From NCBI GenBank assembly GCA_001512995.1, contig LFRY01000043.1, positions 26,669 through 65,748 of the forward strand: DNA of 39,080 nucleotides. The letters run 5' to 3'. Under the pieces are notes generated by a model. That model saw nothing but the letters and a program-made list of their open reading frames with translations. It was not told the DNA's origin and ran no database searches. A program made the translations under genes and the position numbers. This DNA comes from Acholeplasmatales bacterium DTU067. Its GTDB lineage: Bacteria; Bacillota_I; Bacilli_A; ML615J-28; CAG-698. Shown here piece after piece: positions 8,440 to 15,696 of this stretch (position 1 is its first letter; each line of letters opens with the position of its first letter).

Positions 8440-9684
8440 ATGGACAAATCATTCTATATCAGCAACCGAAACAAGTATTTTGAAAAAATCGAAAACCATT
8501 CGCTTTCATTGTTTTTCTCCGGGCAGACCTACCCCAAGTCCGCGGATGAGGATTTTGAATTCGAAGTGAACAAGAATTTCTATTATCTGACGGGCATCAA
8601 TCAGGAAAACGTAATCCTTGCGCTTGTGAAACGGGAAGAGCCGGAAACCGTGCTTTTCATCGAAAAGAATGACCCCGTTCTCAGCAGATGGGTGGGAAAG
8701 AAACTGGAAAAAGCTGAGGCCAAGGAGATTTCGGGGATCGAGGACGTCCGCTACTTGGATGAATTCGAGGATTTTCTCTTCAATCTTTTCAACGCCCACA
8801 GGAATTATCGAAAAAAACCCGAAACTCTCTATCTCGATTTGAAGAGGCGTCGACATCATGTAAGCAAGGAAATCCTCTTTTCCAGGAAATTCAGGCATGA
8901 CTATCCGGATATTGCCATCAGGAATGCCTATGACATCGTCGTTGCCCTCAGAACAATCAAAGCTCCCGAAGAGATCGAACTGATCAGGGCAAGCATCGAA
9001 ACGACGAAGGGCGGCTTGGAAGCGATGATGAAAGCGGCCCGGCCGGGCATGTACGAATACCAACTCGAAGCCTATTTCGATCAACATATCAAAATGCACG
9101 GTCAGAAAACCCATGCGTTCAAAACCATCTGTGCATCCGGAAAAAATGCCGCCATTCTCCACTATGTGAAAAACAACGAAATCATGGAGGCGGACGAATT
9201 GGTGCTCTTCGATTTGGGCGCGCGGACCGATTTCTATGTAAGCGACATCTCGCGGACGATTCCCGTGGGCGGGAAATTCACGCCCAGGGCGCGGGAGGTC
9301 TACCAGGAGGTTTTGGACGTAAACAAAAAATGCATCGCTTACCTGAAACCCGGCATCACCTGGAAGGAATTCAACGAATATGCTAGGGAATTGCTTACGG
9401 AAAGCGCGGTGCGTCTCGGCCTGATCAAAGACAGGAGCGAATTGCATAAATACTATTGGCACAGCATCGGTCATTTCATCGGCCTCGACACCCATGATCC
9501 CGGGGCTTATGAGGAAACCTTCAAGCCAGGTATGGTGCTCACGGTCGAACCCGGCCTCTACATTGAAGAGGAGGGCATCGGCGTCAGGATCGAGGACGAT
9601 GTTCTGATTACCGAAGACGGGGCTCTGAATCTGAGCGCCGACATCATCAAAGAAATCGAAGACATAGAAAACTTCATGGCTTAA
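8440..9684 (+). CDS. pepP: Xaa-Pro aminopeptidase (aminopeptidase P, M24B)
   Basis: 414 residues. The N-terminal aminopeptidase P domain (about residues 1-135) has FSGQTYPKSADEDFEFEVNKNFYYLTG in broken form across that span. The C-terminal pita-bread metallopeptidase shows the metal ligands in FDLGARTDFYVSDISRT (two Asp), HSIGHFIGLDTHD (His), TVEPGLYIE (Glu) and RIEDDVLIT (Glu). It removes N-terminal residues preceding proline from peptides, using two manganese or similar ions in the cytoplasm. It starts one base after pgcA, with its ribosome binding site (GGCAGG) inside the end of pgcA, so translation is likely coupled. Its stop codon overlaps the terminator stem. Confidence 0.93.
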   Translation: MDKSFYISNRNKYFEKIENHSLSLFFSGQTYPKSADEDFEFEVNKNFYYLTGINQENVILALVKREEPETVLFIEKNDPVLSRWVGKKLEKAEAKEISGIEDVRYLDEFEDFLFNLFNAHRNYRKKPETLYLDLKRRRHHVSKEILFSRKFRHDYPDIAIRNAYDIVVALRTIKAPEEIELIRASIETTKGGLEAMMKAARPGMYEYQLEAYFDQHIKMHGQKTHAFKTICASGKNAAILHYVKNNEIMEADELVLFDLGARTDFYVSDISRTIPVGGKFTPRAREVYQEVLDVNKKCIAYLKPGITWKEFNEYARELLTESAVRLGLIKDRSELHKYYWHSIGHFIGLDTHDPGAYEETFKPGMVLTVEPGLYIEEEGIGVRIEDDVLITEDGALNLSADIIKEIEDIENFMA

Positions 9685-9710
9685 TGCGGATTTTTCCGCA
9701 TTTTTTCTTT
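9683..9710 (+). terminator. Intrinsic terminator after pepP
   Basis: AATGCGGA (9683-9690) and TCCGCATT (9695-9702) form an 8-base stem with a TTTT loop, followed by TTTTCTTT. The pepP stop codon overlaps the left arm. Confidence 0.88.
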
Positions 9711-9720
9711 AACGGAAAAA

Positions 9721-9752
9721 TACCTCCGTCCGCTAATATATTGTTGGAGGTA
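9721..9752 (+). promoter_or_regulatory. Inverted repeat that could mask the ribosome binding site of the secreted-protein gene
   Basis: TACCTCC (9721-9727) is an exact complement of GGAGGTA (9746-9752), which holds the Shine-Dalgarno site for the ATG at 9756. In RNA that starts upstream the site would be paired. A possible -10 (TAATAT, 9734-9739) lies in the loop, but I see no good -35. Confidence 0.45.
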
Positions 9753-9755
9753 GTT

Positions 9756-10394
9756 ATGAAAAAGATTTTCATTGCTTTTGCGTTCATGTTGTTCATGGTT
9801 TGTTTTTCGTCCTTGGAAATCCGTGCCGCAAGCGGTCATCAGGGCTTTCCGGAAATCATCATAACGGGAAACGGAAAGCTGCTTGAAAACATGACGGATG
9901 AAGAAATCGCGGCCGGTTACAATGCCCTGGGGAGGAGAAAGCTTTTCGGTTGGAAGCACTATTATTTCAACCAAGGCGTGGACGCCACTTACCGCGGGGA
10001 GATCATCTTCGCAAAAGTCAACCGCACGGCCTACCCGCTTGAGATCAATTATGTGCTCCAGGAAAAAGAATACAGCGAAAACAGTTGGAAGGTGAAAGGT
10101 TCAATATCCGGAAAAATCCAGGGGAAGATCAAAAAGAGCGACCTCGCTTTGAATGTGGAAGGGGAGGCAGAAAAAAAGGATACCGAATCCTTCACGCGTT
10201 TTGAGGAAACGAAATTTAAAGTCCTGGTGGAGCCCAATCACCGCATCGTCCTGCAGATCACCGGGGAATGCACGGTCACCAACGGGGTAAGCAAGCACTA
10301 CATCTTCGGTATCGTCTCCAAAAAAGGAGCTTGGGAGTTGGTGGAGGTGGTGACCAGGTATTATGAGCTCAGGACTTCGGAGATTGAAGAATGA
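9756..10394 (+). CDS. Secreted protein of unknown function, first gene of an ABC-linked unit
   Basis: 212 residues from the ATG at 9756, preceded by GGAGG with 5 bases between. The frame is open further upstream, but the extra 24 codons run through the pepP terminator and lack a binding site. Residues 1-29 form a signal peptide (MKK, a hydrophobic core, then IRAAS, a likely signal peptidase I site). The mature part is rich in beta-type alternation and polar residues, for example KVKGSISGKIQGKIKKS, which suggests a beta-structured extracellular protein. I do not recognise the family. Its stop overlaps the next start (ATGA), and the following genes encode a membrane-anchored protein and an ABC transporter, so a joint role at the envelope is likely. 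Confidence 0.72.
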   Translation: MKKIFIAFAFMLFMVCFSSLEIRAASGHQGFPEIIITGNGKLLENMTDEEIAAGYNALGRRKLFGWKHYYFNQGVDATYRGEIIFAKVNRTAYPLEINYVLQEKEYSENSWKVKGSISGKIQGKIKKSDLALNVEGEAEKKDTESFTRFEETKFKVLVEPNHRIVLQITGECTVTNGVSKHYIFGIVSKKGAWELVEVVTRYYELRTSEIEE

Positions 10395-11338
10395 AGAAAT
10401 TCGTTCTGATTTTTTCTGGAATCATCATCCTCTTGGGAATCGGCGCCGGGCTGATGCTTAAAAAAGATAAAAGAGCGGTCAGTTTTACCGCTTTTCCCCA
10501 AGCCCATGGTTATCTTGCCCCGTACCCGGAAAAAGAAGAAATTGAGTTTGAAATCTTCTTCAACAGCTCCGATTCGCTTTTTACGGAAGCGAAAGCCCTA
10601 CGCGAAGCTTGGATCGGGAATCCGGAAAAGGAGGAACTCCTGCCTCTGGAATTGCTGGAAATCAGGAAAACTGATAATCGATTCCAAGCGAAGGGAGAAA
10701 CCTTCCGGGGGTTTTGCTTCTCCTTCCTGGTTCCCCTGCTTTCGGAAGAGGATTTGGAGTTAACGCTTCCGGAAGCGCATTTGTTTCTGCTTTATCGCGG
10801 AAACAAGGAAATCTCGCTGCCCGTGGGGAGTTTCGCTTTTCAGAAAATCCCCGCTTTCGGGAGCGCGGAACTCTATGTTACCCGCCTCCAGGGAATCGTG
10901 AACGAAATCGGGGGATGCAAGACCCTGACCGGCATCTGCATGAGTTTCAGAAACAAAACGGCGGAGGAAATCATCATCAAAAACATCGAAATCGTCTCCG
11001 CAACCATCAGGGGTGAAGCCGGGAAGGCCGTCTTACTCGGCGAGGAAGAGATTCCTTCCGGAACCGACATCCGCGAGCTTCTTCCCTCCTATGAGCCCTT
11101 TGTCCATGAGGCAGGCGCCGCTTCCATTGAACTTCCTTCCCACGGGGAGATAAGAATCCTCCTGCCCGTCAAATATTCGGAACTTCACCCTGCGAACCGC
11201 CTTGCTTTCCGGATCGATTATTTGCATCTGGGGGAAGAAAAAAACTATTATTTCAATGAATTCACTTTCTTCACCGACCGCCGCCATTCAAAAGAAAGGA
11301 TCGCTGCCCTTTTAATCCAAACCGATGAAGATTATTGA
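10391..11338 (+). CDS. Membrane-anchored extracytoplasmic protein of unknown function
   Basis: 315 residues. One N-terminal hydrophobic segment (about residues 4-23, FVLIFSGIIILLGIGAGLML) followed by KKDKR fits an uncleaved signal anchor or a signal peptide; there is no lipobox. The remainder has short beta-like stretches and paired cysteines (GGCKTLTGIC). No family is recognised. The start overlaps the previous stop by ATGA and its 3' end overlaps the ABC ATPase by 14 bases, so all are probably translationally coupled. It may be a substrate-contacting or accessory subunit of the ABC system, which is inference from context only. Confidence 0.7.
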   Translation: MKKFVLIFSGIIILLGIGAGLMLKKDKRAVSFTAFPQAHGYLAPYPEKEEIEFEIFFNSSDSLFTEAKALREAWIGNPEKEELLPLELLEIRKTDNRFQAKGETFRGFCFSFLVPLLSEEDLELTLPEAHLFLLYRGNKEISLPVGSFAFQKIPAFGSAELYVTRLQGIVNEIGGCKTLTGICMSFRNKTAEEIIIKNIEIVSATIRGEAGKAVLLGEEEIPSGTDIRELLPSYEPFVHEAGAASIELPSHGEIRILLPVKYSELHPANRLAFRIDYLHLGEEKNYYFNEFTFFTDRRHSKERIAALLIQTDEDY

Positions 11339-11888
11339 AGCAAGGAACATCCGGAAAAGCTTCCGCAGGGAAGTGGTTCTGAAAGATTTTGATTTCGAGG
11401 CGCGGAAGGGCGAGTTCATATTGCTGGTCGGAGCCAACGGTTCCGGAAAGACGACTTTTCTGAAGGGCCTCCTGGGCCTGCTGCGCTTTGATTCCGGAAG
11501 CCTTTCCGTCCGGAGCAACAAAATTGCCTATGTTCCGGAAAGGTTTTTCTTTCCCGAGTTCATCACCCTGGAAAGCTTCTTGAAATTGTTCTTGGAGAAA
11601 ATGGACCAGGAAATGTTTCGGGAATGGGGGCTGTCGGAAGCGCGGAAGAAAGAGATGGGGAAGTTTTCGAAAGGCATGCGCCAAAAAGCGCTCCTGATGC
11701 AGGCTCTGCATGCGGATGCGGAGGTGTATGTTTTTGACGAGCCCATGAGCGGTCTGGACGAAGCCGCGAAAGAAACATTCTTAAACAAATTGGCAGCTTT
11801 AAAAAATGAAGGGAAAACGGTGCTTTTGTCAACCCACAATCCCGAGCATTTTCGGATGCTTGCGGACAGGACGGTGGGGATGGGATGA
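11325..11888 (+). CDS. ABC transporter ATP-binding protein
   Basis: 187 residues, at the short end for an ABC ATPase but with every core motif: Walker A GANGSGKT (residues 36-43), a Q-loop region near AYVPERFFFPEF, a signature-like FSKGMRQKALL, Walker B VYVFDEPMSGLDE and the H-loop LLSTHNPEH. It would power the membrane subunit encoded next. The type resembles two-component export ABC systems of Bacillota (ATPase plus one hydrophobic subunit). It overlaps the genes on both sides (14 bases and ATGA). The substrate is unknown. Confidence 0.88.
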   Translation: MKIIEARNIRKSFRREVVLKDFDFEARKGEFILLVGANGSGKTTFLKGLLGLLRFDSGSLSVRSNKIAYVPERFFFPEFITLESFLKLFLEKMDQEMFREWGLSEARKKEMGKFSKGMRQKALLMQALHADAEVYVFDEPMSGLDEAAKETFLNKLAALKNEGKTVLLSTHNPEHFRMLADRTVGMG

Positions 11889-12574
11889 GGAAGGTTTTTC
11901 GCGCGCACCTCGCCTACCTCTTGACCAAAACCAACCTCCTGATTCTTTTTTTCGTGCTGTTGCTTTCGTTCCTTGGGTTTTCGGAAGCGGGGCTTGCCCT
12001 GGATGCTGAGGAACTTCCCCGGATGAACAATCTATATTTTTTCGAAAATTCCTTCTTCCTTCTGAAACTCATCGCCGCTTTCACATCAATCTTCACCTTT
12101 TCCCATGCCTTTTCCAAGCGTTCCGATCAATACAGTGAGCTGTTTTTTGTGAGAGGGGTTTCCAGAAGCGGGCATTTCTTTTCAAAAATCATTATTTTGT
12201 CGGTGTATGTCGTTTATTTTTTGTTGCTTGAGTTTGCGCTCTATCTTGTTTCCGGTAGCATTTTTTTGGAGCGTTTTTCTCCATATGCCCGGCCTTTTAT
12301 CAGGCTTTATTGGTTAAGCCTTTATTACGGTTTTCTTGGACTTGCGTTCATGCAAATCTTCAAAAATATCTATTCCGTCATCCTCCCTTTCATCCTCTTC
12401 ATCGCCGGGATGATTATCAATGAAAACGAGGGCAAGTTCCGTTCTTTTTATAATTTGCTGTTTCCGAATTTTCTTTCCGATAAGCCTGAATTCTTACACG
12501 GATGGCTGCATATGCTAATGCTGGCAAGTTTATTGCTCTTTAATTTATGGCTTTATTTATCCCGGGATTCATAA
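11885..12574 (+). CDS. ABC transporter membrane subunit (putative)
   Basis: 229 residues with about six hydrophobic segments, including LLILFFVLLLSFLGF, IIILSVYVVYFLLLEFALYL and VILPFILFIAGMII. Such proteins pair with a single ATPase in ABC-2-like exporters. The stretch FTFSHAFSKRSDQYSELFFVRGVSRSGHFFSKI resembles the ABC-2 pattern in which a cytosolic motif precedes the third helix; I cannot place it in a named family. It is the last gene of the four-gene unit. No terminator is visible before the infC promoter 15 bases later. Confidence 0.7.
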   Translation: MRKVFRAHLAYLLTKTNLLILFFVLLLSFLGFSEAGLALDAEELPRMNNLYFFENSFFLLKLIAAFTSIFTFSHAFSKRSDQYSELFFVRGVSRSGHFFSKIIILSVYVVYFLLLEFALYLVSGSIFLERFSPYARPFIRLYWLSLYYGFLGLAFMQIFKNIYSVILPFILFIAGMIINENEGKFRSFYNLLFPNFLSDKPEFLHGWLHMLMLASLLLFNLWLYLSRDS

Positions 12575-12589
12575 AAAAAGAAACTTTGC

Positions 12590-12618
12590 TTGACAAAAAT
12601 GGATAAATGTTATATAAT
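12590..12618 (+). promoter_or_regulatory. Consensus sigma-A promoter for infC-rpmI-rplT
   Basis: TTGACA (12590-12595), a 17-base spacer and TATAAT (12613-12618): a full consensus match, as expected for a ribosomal protein operon. Transcription should begin near 12625. Confidence 0.9.
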
Positions 12619-12624
12619 AAACGA

Positions 12625-12769
12625 GTAATTTATAATCGGTAAAAGAAGAAGTGCCCACTTCTCACCCGCTCGATTGCGCATTGACGGGTTAGGAATTTAA
12701 TATTCGGAAATTTGATGTGGGTGCCTTTTTGCGCTCACTTTTCTTTTACTGTGATGCCATAATAAAAAT
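12625..12769 (+). ncRNA. L20-type leader RNA with attenuator upstream of infC
   Basis: The untranslated leader of about 145 bases lies between the infC promoter and its ribosome binding site. GTGGGTGC (12717-12724) and GCGCTCAC (12731-12738) form an 8-base stem followed by TTTTCTTTT, an intrinsic terminator. GTGCCCAC (12651-12658) can instead pair with the same GTGGGTGC along its whole length (with two G-U pairs), giving a competing antiterminator. This arrangement and the GTGCCCACTTCTCACCC stretch match what is known of the L20 leader family, in which ribosomal protein L20 represses infC-rpmI-rplT in low-GC Gram-positives. The family call is from recall, not a covariance search. Confidence 0.8.
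12717..12747 (+). terminator. Attenuator terminator in the infC leader
   Basis: 8-base stem GTGGGTGC/GCGCTCAC with a CTTTTT loop and a TTTTCTTTT tail, placed 37 bases before the infC start. It is the conditional terminator of the leader. Confidence 0.82.
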
Positions 12770-12783
12770 AGGAGGTGCTATAT

Positions 12784-13332
12784 ATAAGTAGAAATTTTGA
12801 ACGCAGGTCGGAAGCATTGATCAACGAAAACATCAATGCGCCTGAAGTCTTGGTCATCAATGAAAAAGGAGAGTCATTAGGGGTTAAACCAATTGCAGTT
12901 GCACAACAAATGGCGGACGAAGTTGGTTTAGACTTGGTCTGTGTCGCTCCGAACGCTAAGGTCCCCGTTTGCCGTTTTTTGGATTACAGCAAATTCCGTT
13001 ATGAACAGCAGAGAAAGGCGCGGGAGTCGAGGAAGAATCAAAAAATCATCAATGTCAAGGAAATCTGGCTTACTCCCGTCATCAGCCCCAATGATTTTGA
13101 GACCAAGTTGAGACGAGGGCGTCAGTTCCTGATGGACGGAAATAAACTGAAAGTGACACTTCGCTTCGGGCGTCGGATGCGCATGCTGTCGAATGAGGCC
13201 GATGCCGATTTGATGTTGGATAAATTCATCGAAGGCACTGCCGACATCGCGGTTGTGGAAAGCAGATCGGCTTTGGAAGGCAGGAACATGACGCTGATGC
13301 TCAGCCCGAGAAAAGACAAAAAAACGAAATAA
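12784..13332 (+). CDS. infC: Translation initiation factor IF-3, apparent AUA start
   Basis: 182 residues. Both IF-3 domains are present: the N domain (LINENINAPEVLVINEKGE, LDLVCVAPNAKVPVCRFLDY), the basic linker with KFRYEQQRKARESRKNQK, and the C domain (VKEIWLTPVISPNDFETKLRR, KVTLRFGRRM, MTLMLSPRK). IF-3 binds the 30S subunit and checks start-codon pairing. No ATG, GTG or TTG is sensibly placed: the GTG at 12775 overlaps the AGGAGG (12770-12775) itself. The ATA at 12784 lies 8 bases after it, the ideal distance. infC is known for non-canonical start codons (AUU in Escherichia coli) that let IF-3 limit its own synthesis, so AUA fits. It is the first gene of infC-rpmI-rplT. Confidence 0.92.
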   Translation: MSRNFERRSEALINENINAPEVLVINEKGESLGVKPIAVAQQMADEVGLDLVCVAPNAKVPVCRFLDYSKFRYEQQRKARESRKNQKIINVKEIWLTPVISPNDFETKLRRGRQFLMDGNKLKVTLRFGRRMRMLSNEADADLMLDKFIEGTADIAVVESRSALEGRNMTLMLSPRKDKKTK

Positions 13333-13345
13333 GGAGTGAATTAGT

Positions 13346-13546
13346 ATGCCAAAAATGAGGACTCATAGAGCCACGAAGAAGAGACTGGAGATTACCGGAA
13401 CCGGCCTTGTCATGCGGGGAAGACCTGGCAACAGCCATCTTGCTCCTGCGAAAAACCAGAAGCGAATCCGGCATCTTCGCAAAAAATCTAGAGTCAGCGC
13501 CGCTGATATGAAGCGCCTTAAAAAACAAGTTGCAAATTTTAGATAG
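13346..13546 (+). CDS. rpmI: 50S ribosomal protein L35
   Basis: 66 residues, the usual size of L35, starting MPKMRTHRATKKR and containing HLAPAKNQKRIRHLRKK. It is a basic protein of the large ribosomal subunit. AAGGAG lies 8 bases before the ATG. It lies between infC and rplT in the standard order and is expressed under the leader attenuator. Confidence 0.97.
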   Translation: MPKMRTHRATKKRLEITGTGLVMRGRPGNSHLAPAKNQKRIRHLRKKSRVSAADMKRLKKQVANFR

Positions 13547-13558
13547 GAGGTAATGCAC

Positions 13559-13918
13559 ATGCCACGCACAAAGGGCGGATACGTCACCAGAAGAAGACGG
13601 AAAAAAATTCTGAAACTGGCCAAAGGCTATTTCGGATCCAAACATACATTGTACAGGACTGCACATGCTCAGGTTATGAAATCCTTGACTTATGCTTATC
13701 GGGACCGTAGGCGGAGAAAAAGGGATTTCAGAAGGCTTTGGATTGCGAGAATCAATGCCGGAGCGAGGCTGAACGGGCTTTCATACAACAAATTGATGTT
13801 CGGTTTGAAGAAAGCCAATATCGCAATCAACAGAAAGATGCTTGCGGATTTGGCGGTGAACGATGCCAAGAGCTTTTCGCTGCTCTGCGAAAAAGCCAAA
13901 AAAGCAGCAAGCAAATAA
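13559..13918 (+). CDS. rplT: 50S ribosomal protein L20
   Basis: 119 residues, starting [18 protein letters not shown], with [18 protein letters not shown] and [15 protein letters not shown]: typical L20. It binds 23S rRNA during early large-subunit assembly and, in low-GC Gram-positives, represses its own operon by binding the leader. Two in-frame ATGs exist (13553 and 13559). The second is 8 bases from AGGAGG and gives the canonical N terminus; the first is only 2 bases away. A U-tailed hairpin ends the operon. Confidence 0.97.
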   Translation: MPRTKGGYVTRRRRKKILKLAKGYFGSKHTLYRTAHAQVMKSLTYAYRDRRRRKRDFRRLWIARINAGARLNGLSYNKLMFGLKKANIAINRKMLADLAVNDAKSFSLLCEKAKKAASK

Positions 13919-13920
13919 AG

Positions 13921-13947
13921 AGAGAACCCCGAGAGGTTCTTTTTTTT
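13921..13947 (+). terminator. Intrinsic terminator after rplT
   Basis: AGAACC (13923-13928) and GGTTCT (13935-13940) form a stem extended by flanking A/T pairs, followed by TTTTTTT. Confidence 0.88.
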
Positions 13948-13950
13948 GTC

Positions 13951-13979
13951 TTGACTAAGGGGCGCAATTATATTAAAAT
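13951..13979 (+). promoter_or_regulatory. Sigma-A promoter 1 for the uridine-kinase-like gene
   Basis: TTGACT (13951-13956), a 17-base spacer and TAAAAT (13974-13979), immediately after the rplT terminator. Confidence 0.6.
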
Positions 13980-13993
13980 ACTTTTACCCGAGG

Positions 13994-14035
13994 ATGACCG
14001 ACCGGAATTTATGGTATAATATGTATGTCGGTCAT
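13994..14035 (+). promoter_or_regulatory. Extended -10 promoter inside a 9-base inverted repeat (putative operator)
   Basis: TGGTATAAT (14012-14020) is an extended -10 element. It is flanked by ATGACCGAC (13994-14002) and its exact reverse complement GTCGGTCAT (14027-14035), with 24 bases between the arms. The right arm falls at the predicted transcription start. This looks like a repressor site or a 5' stem in longer transcripts; the regulator is unknown. Confidence 0.5.
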
Positions 14036-14053
14036 TTTAGAAAGGAGTAATGG

Positions 14054-15688
14054 ATGTTTACCGTAAAATATCAGGGTCAGGAATACCAGTTTTCCGAAAA
14101 AATCACGTTGAAGGAATTGGCGAAACAATTCGGGGTCAAATGCTATGTCGCGACCGTGAACAACCGTTTGCGGGAGCTTGATTATTATATAAATTATGAT
14201 TGCGAGGTGGAATTCCTCGATCTGTCCAACTTTGATGCTGTGCGGGTGTATGAGACAAGTTTTCGGTATCTGCTGCTCATGGCCTTGGAAAAGCTCTGTC
14301 CCGGAGTCAAATTCAGATTCGGCCAATGCGTTTCCCGTTCCATCTGCTGCCTGCCGCTCAACAATTCTGTGAAGGTCGACGATAAATTTCTGCAGAAACT
14401 GAACGAAGAAATAAAGGAATTGGTGGAAGCCGATTTGCCGATCAGAAGAAGCAAAATGACCAAGGACGAAGCGTTTGCGTTCTATCGCAGCAAGGGTTAT
14501 GAAGACAAAATTGAAATCCTGAAGTACAGGCCCGAGGATTATGTCAATGCCTATCGCTGCGGCGATTATGTCAATTACATGTTCGGCTACATGGTGCCCT
14601 CGACGGGGTATCTGAAAAAATACATCCTGCGTCTCTATTATCCGGGTTTTCTAATCCAATTTCCGCGCGCCGAGGAAGATGGGGAGATTCCGGAATTCGA
14701 AGACTCCCCCGCCTTCGGAAGGATGCTCAAGGAGGCGCTGGATTGGTCGCTTCTCTGTGGGGCGGACACGGTTGCCCATCTGAACAAGCAGGTCGAAAGC
14801 GGTTCCGTGGTCGATTTGGTCAACATGTGCGAAACGAAGCACAATAACATGCTTTCCGAATTGGGGTTGAGAATCAAGCAGGACATCGCCAACATCCGCT
14901 TGATTGCGATTGCCGGGCCCTCATCATCGGGAAAGACCACGTTTTCCAACAGGCTTAGAATCGAATTGATGACGAGGGGGATTTTCCCGATCAAAATTTC
15001 GATGGACGATTATTATTTGGACCGGTCCGAAGCTCCCTTGGATGAAAACGGCGAACCGGATTTGGAGGACATCGCCGCCTTGGACATCAGGCTTTTCAAC
15101 GAACAGCTCTTGGCTCTGATCCAGGGCGAGGAAGTTGAGATGCCGAGATTTGATTTTAAACTCGGGAGAAGAGTGAAGGGGCCGAAAATCAAAATTTCGA
15201 AGGACACGCCGGTCATCATCGAAGGAATACATGCTTTGAACGAGGTATTAACAAAGTCAATCCCAAAACATCAGAAATTCAAAATCTACATCAGCCCGAC
15301 CCCCCAAATCAACATTGACAACCACAGCCCGATTCCAGCTTCGGAAATCCGGATGCTGCGCAGGATTGTCCGCGATGCCCGTTTCCGGAAGACGCCGGCT
15401 TCGGAGACAATCGCGATGTGGCCTTCGGTCAGGCGGGGGGAATTCAAATGGATCTATCCCTTTCAGGAACAGGCGGATTTTGTTTTCAACACCGAACTTA
15501 CTTATGAACTTGGAGTCATGAAAAAATACGCTCTGCCAATCCTGGAGGAAATCGGCAGGAACGACGAATACTTCATTCAGGCCAACAGGCTTGTGAAGTT
15601 TTTGAAATACATCAAGGACATTGACGACCGCTATGTTCCCTGCAATTCTTTGCTCAGGGAATTCATCGGCGGAAGCTGTTTTTACTAA
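14054..15688 (+). CDS. TGS-domain nucleoside (uridine) kinase-like protein
   Basis: 544 residues. The N-terminal 60 residues are a TGS domain. Residues of about 60-260 resemble the threonyl-tRNA-synthetase second additional domain. The C-terminal half is a P-loop kinase of the uridine kinase/phosphoribulokinase class, with Walker A AGPSSSGKTT near residues 287-296, ISMDDYYLDRSEAP, IEGIHALNE and RRIVRDARFR. Proteins of this build are annotated as uridine kinases or nucleoside kinases in Thermotoga and many Bacillota. They would phosphorylate a nucleoside with ATP or GTP in the cytoplasm; the substrate is not certain. It has its own promoter region with an inverted repeat. A flavin-reductase-like gene follows after 8 bases. 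Confidence 0.85.
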   Translation: MFTVKYQGQEYQFSEKITLKELAKQFGVKCYVATVNNRLRELDYYINYDCEVEFLDLSNFDAVRVYETSFRYLLLMALEKLCPGVKFRFGQCVSRSICCLPLNNSVKVDDKFLQKLNEEIKELVEADLPIRRSKMTKDEAFAFYRSKGYEDKIEILKYRPEDYVNAYRCGDYVNYMFGYMVPSTGYLKKYILRLYYPGFLIQFPRAEEDGEIPEFEDSPAFGRMLKEALDWSLLCGADTVAHLNKQVESGSVVDLVNMCETKHNNMLSELGLRIKQDIANIRLIAIAGPSSSGKTTFSNRLRIELMTRGIFPIKISMDDYYLDRSEAPLDENGEPDLEDIAALDIRLFNEQLLALIQGEEVEMPRFDFKLGRRVKGPKIKISKDTPVIIEGIHALNEVLTKSIPKHQKFKIYISPTPQINIDNHSPIPASEIRMLRRIVRDARFRKTPASETIAMWPSVRRGEFKWIYPFQEQADFVFNTELTYELGVMKKYALPILEEIGRNDEYFIQANRLVKFLKYIKDIDDRYVPCNSLLREFIGGSCFY

Positions 15689-15696
15689 GGTGAGAT

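Noticed and set aside
8506-9495. A 329-codon minus-strand frame
   Set aside because: It is antisense to pepP, whose metal ligands are all in the plus frame.
9684-9755. A 24-residue extension of the secreted protein
   Set aside because: It runs through the pepP terminator hairpin and there is no Shine-Dalgarno site; the ATG at 9756 has both GGAGG and a proper signal peptide.
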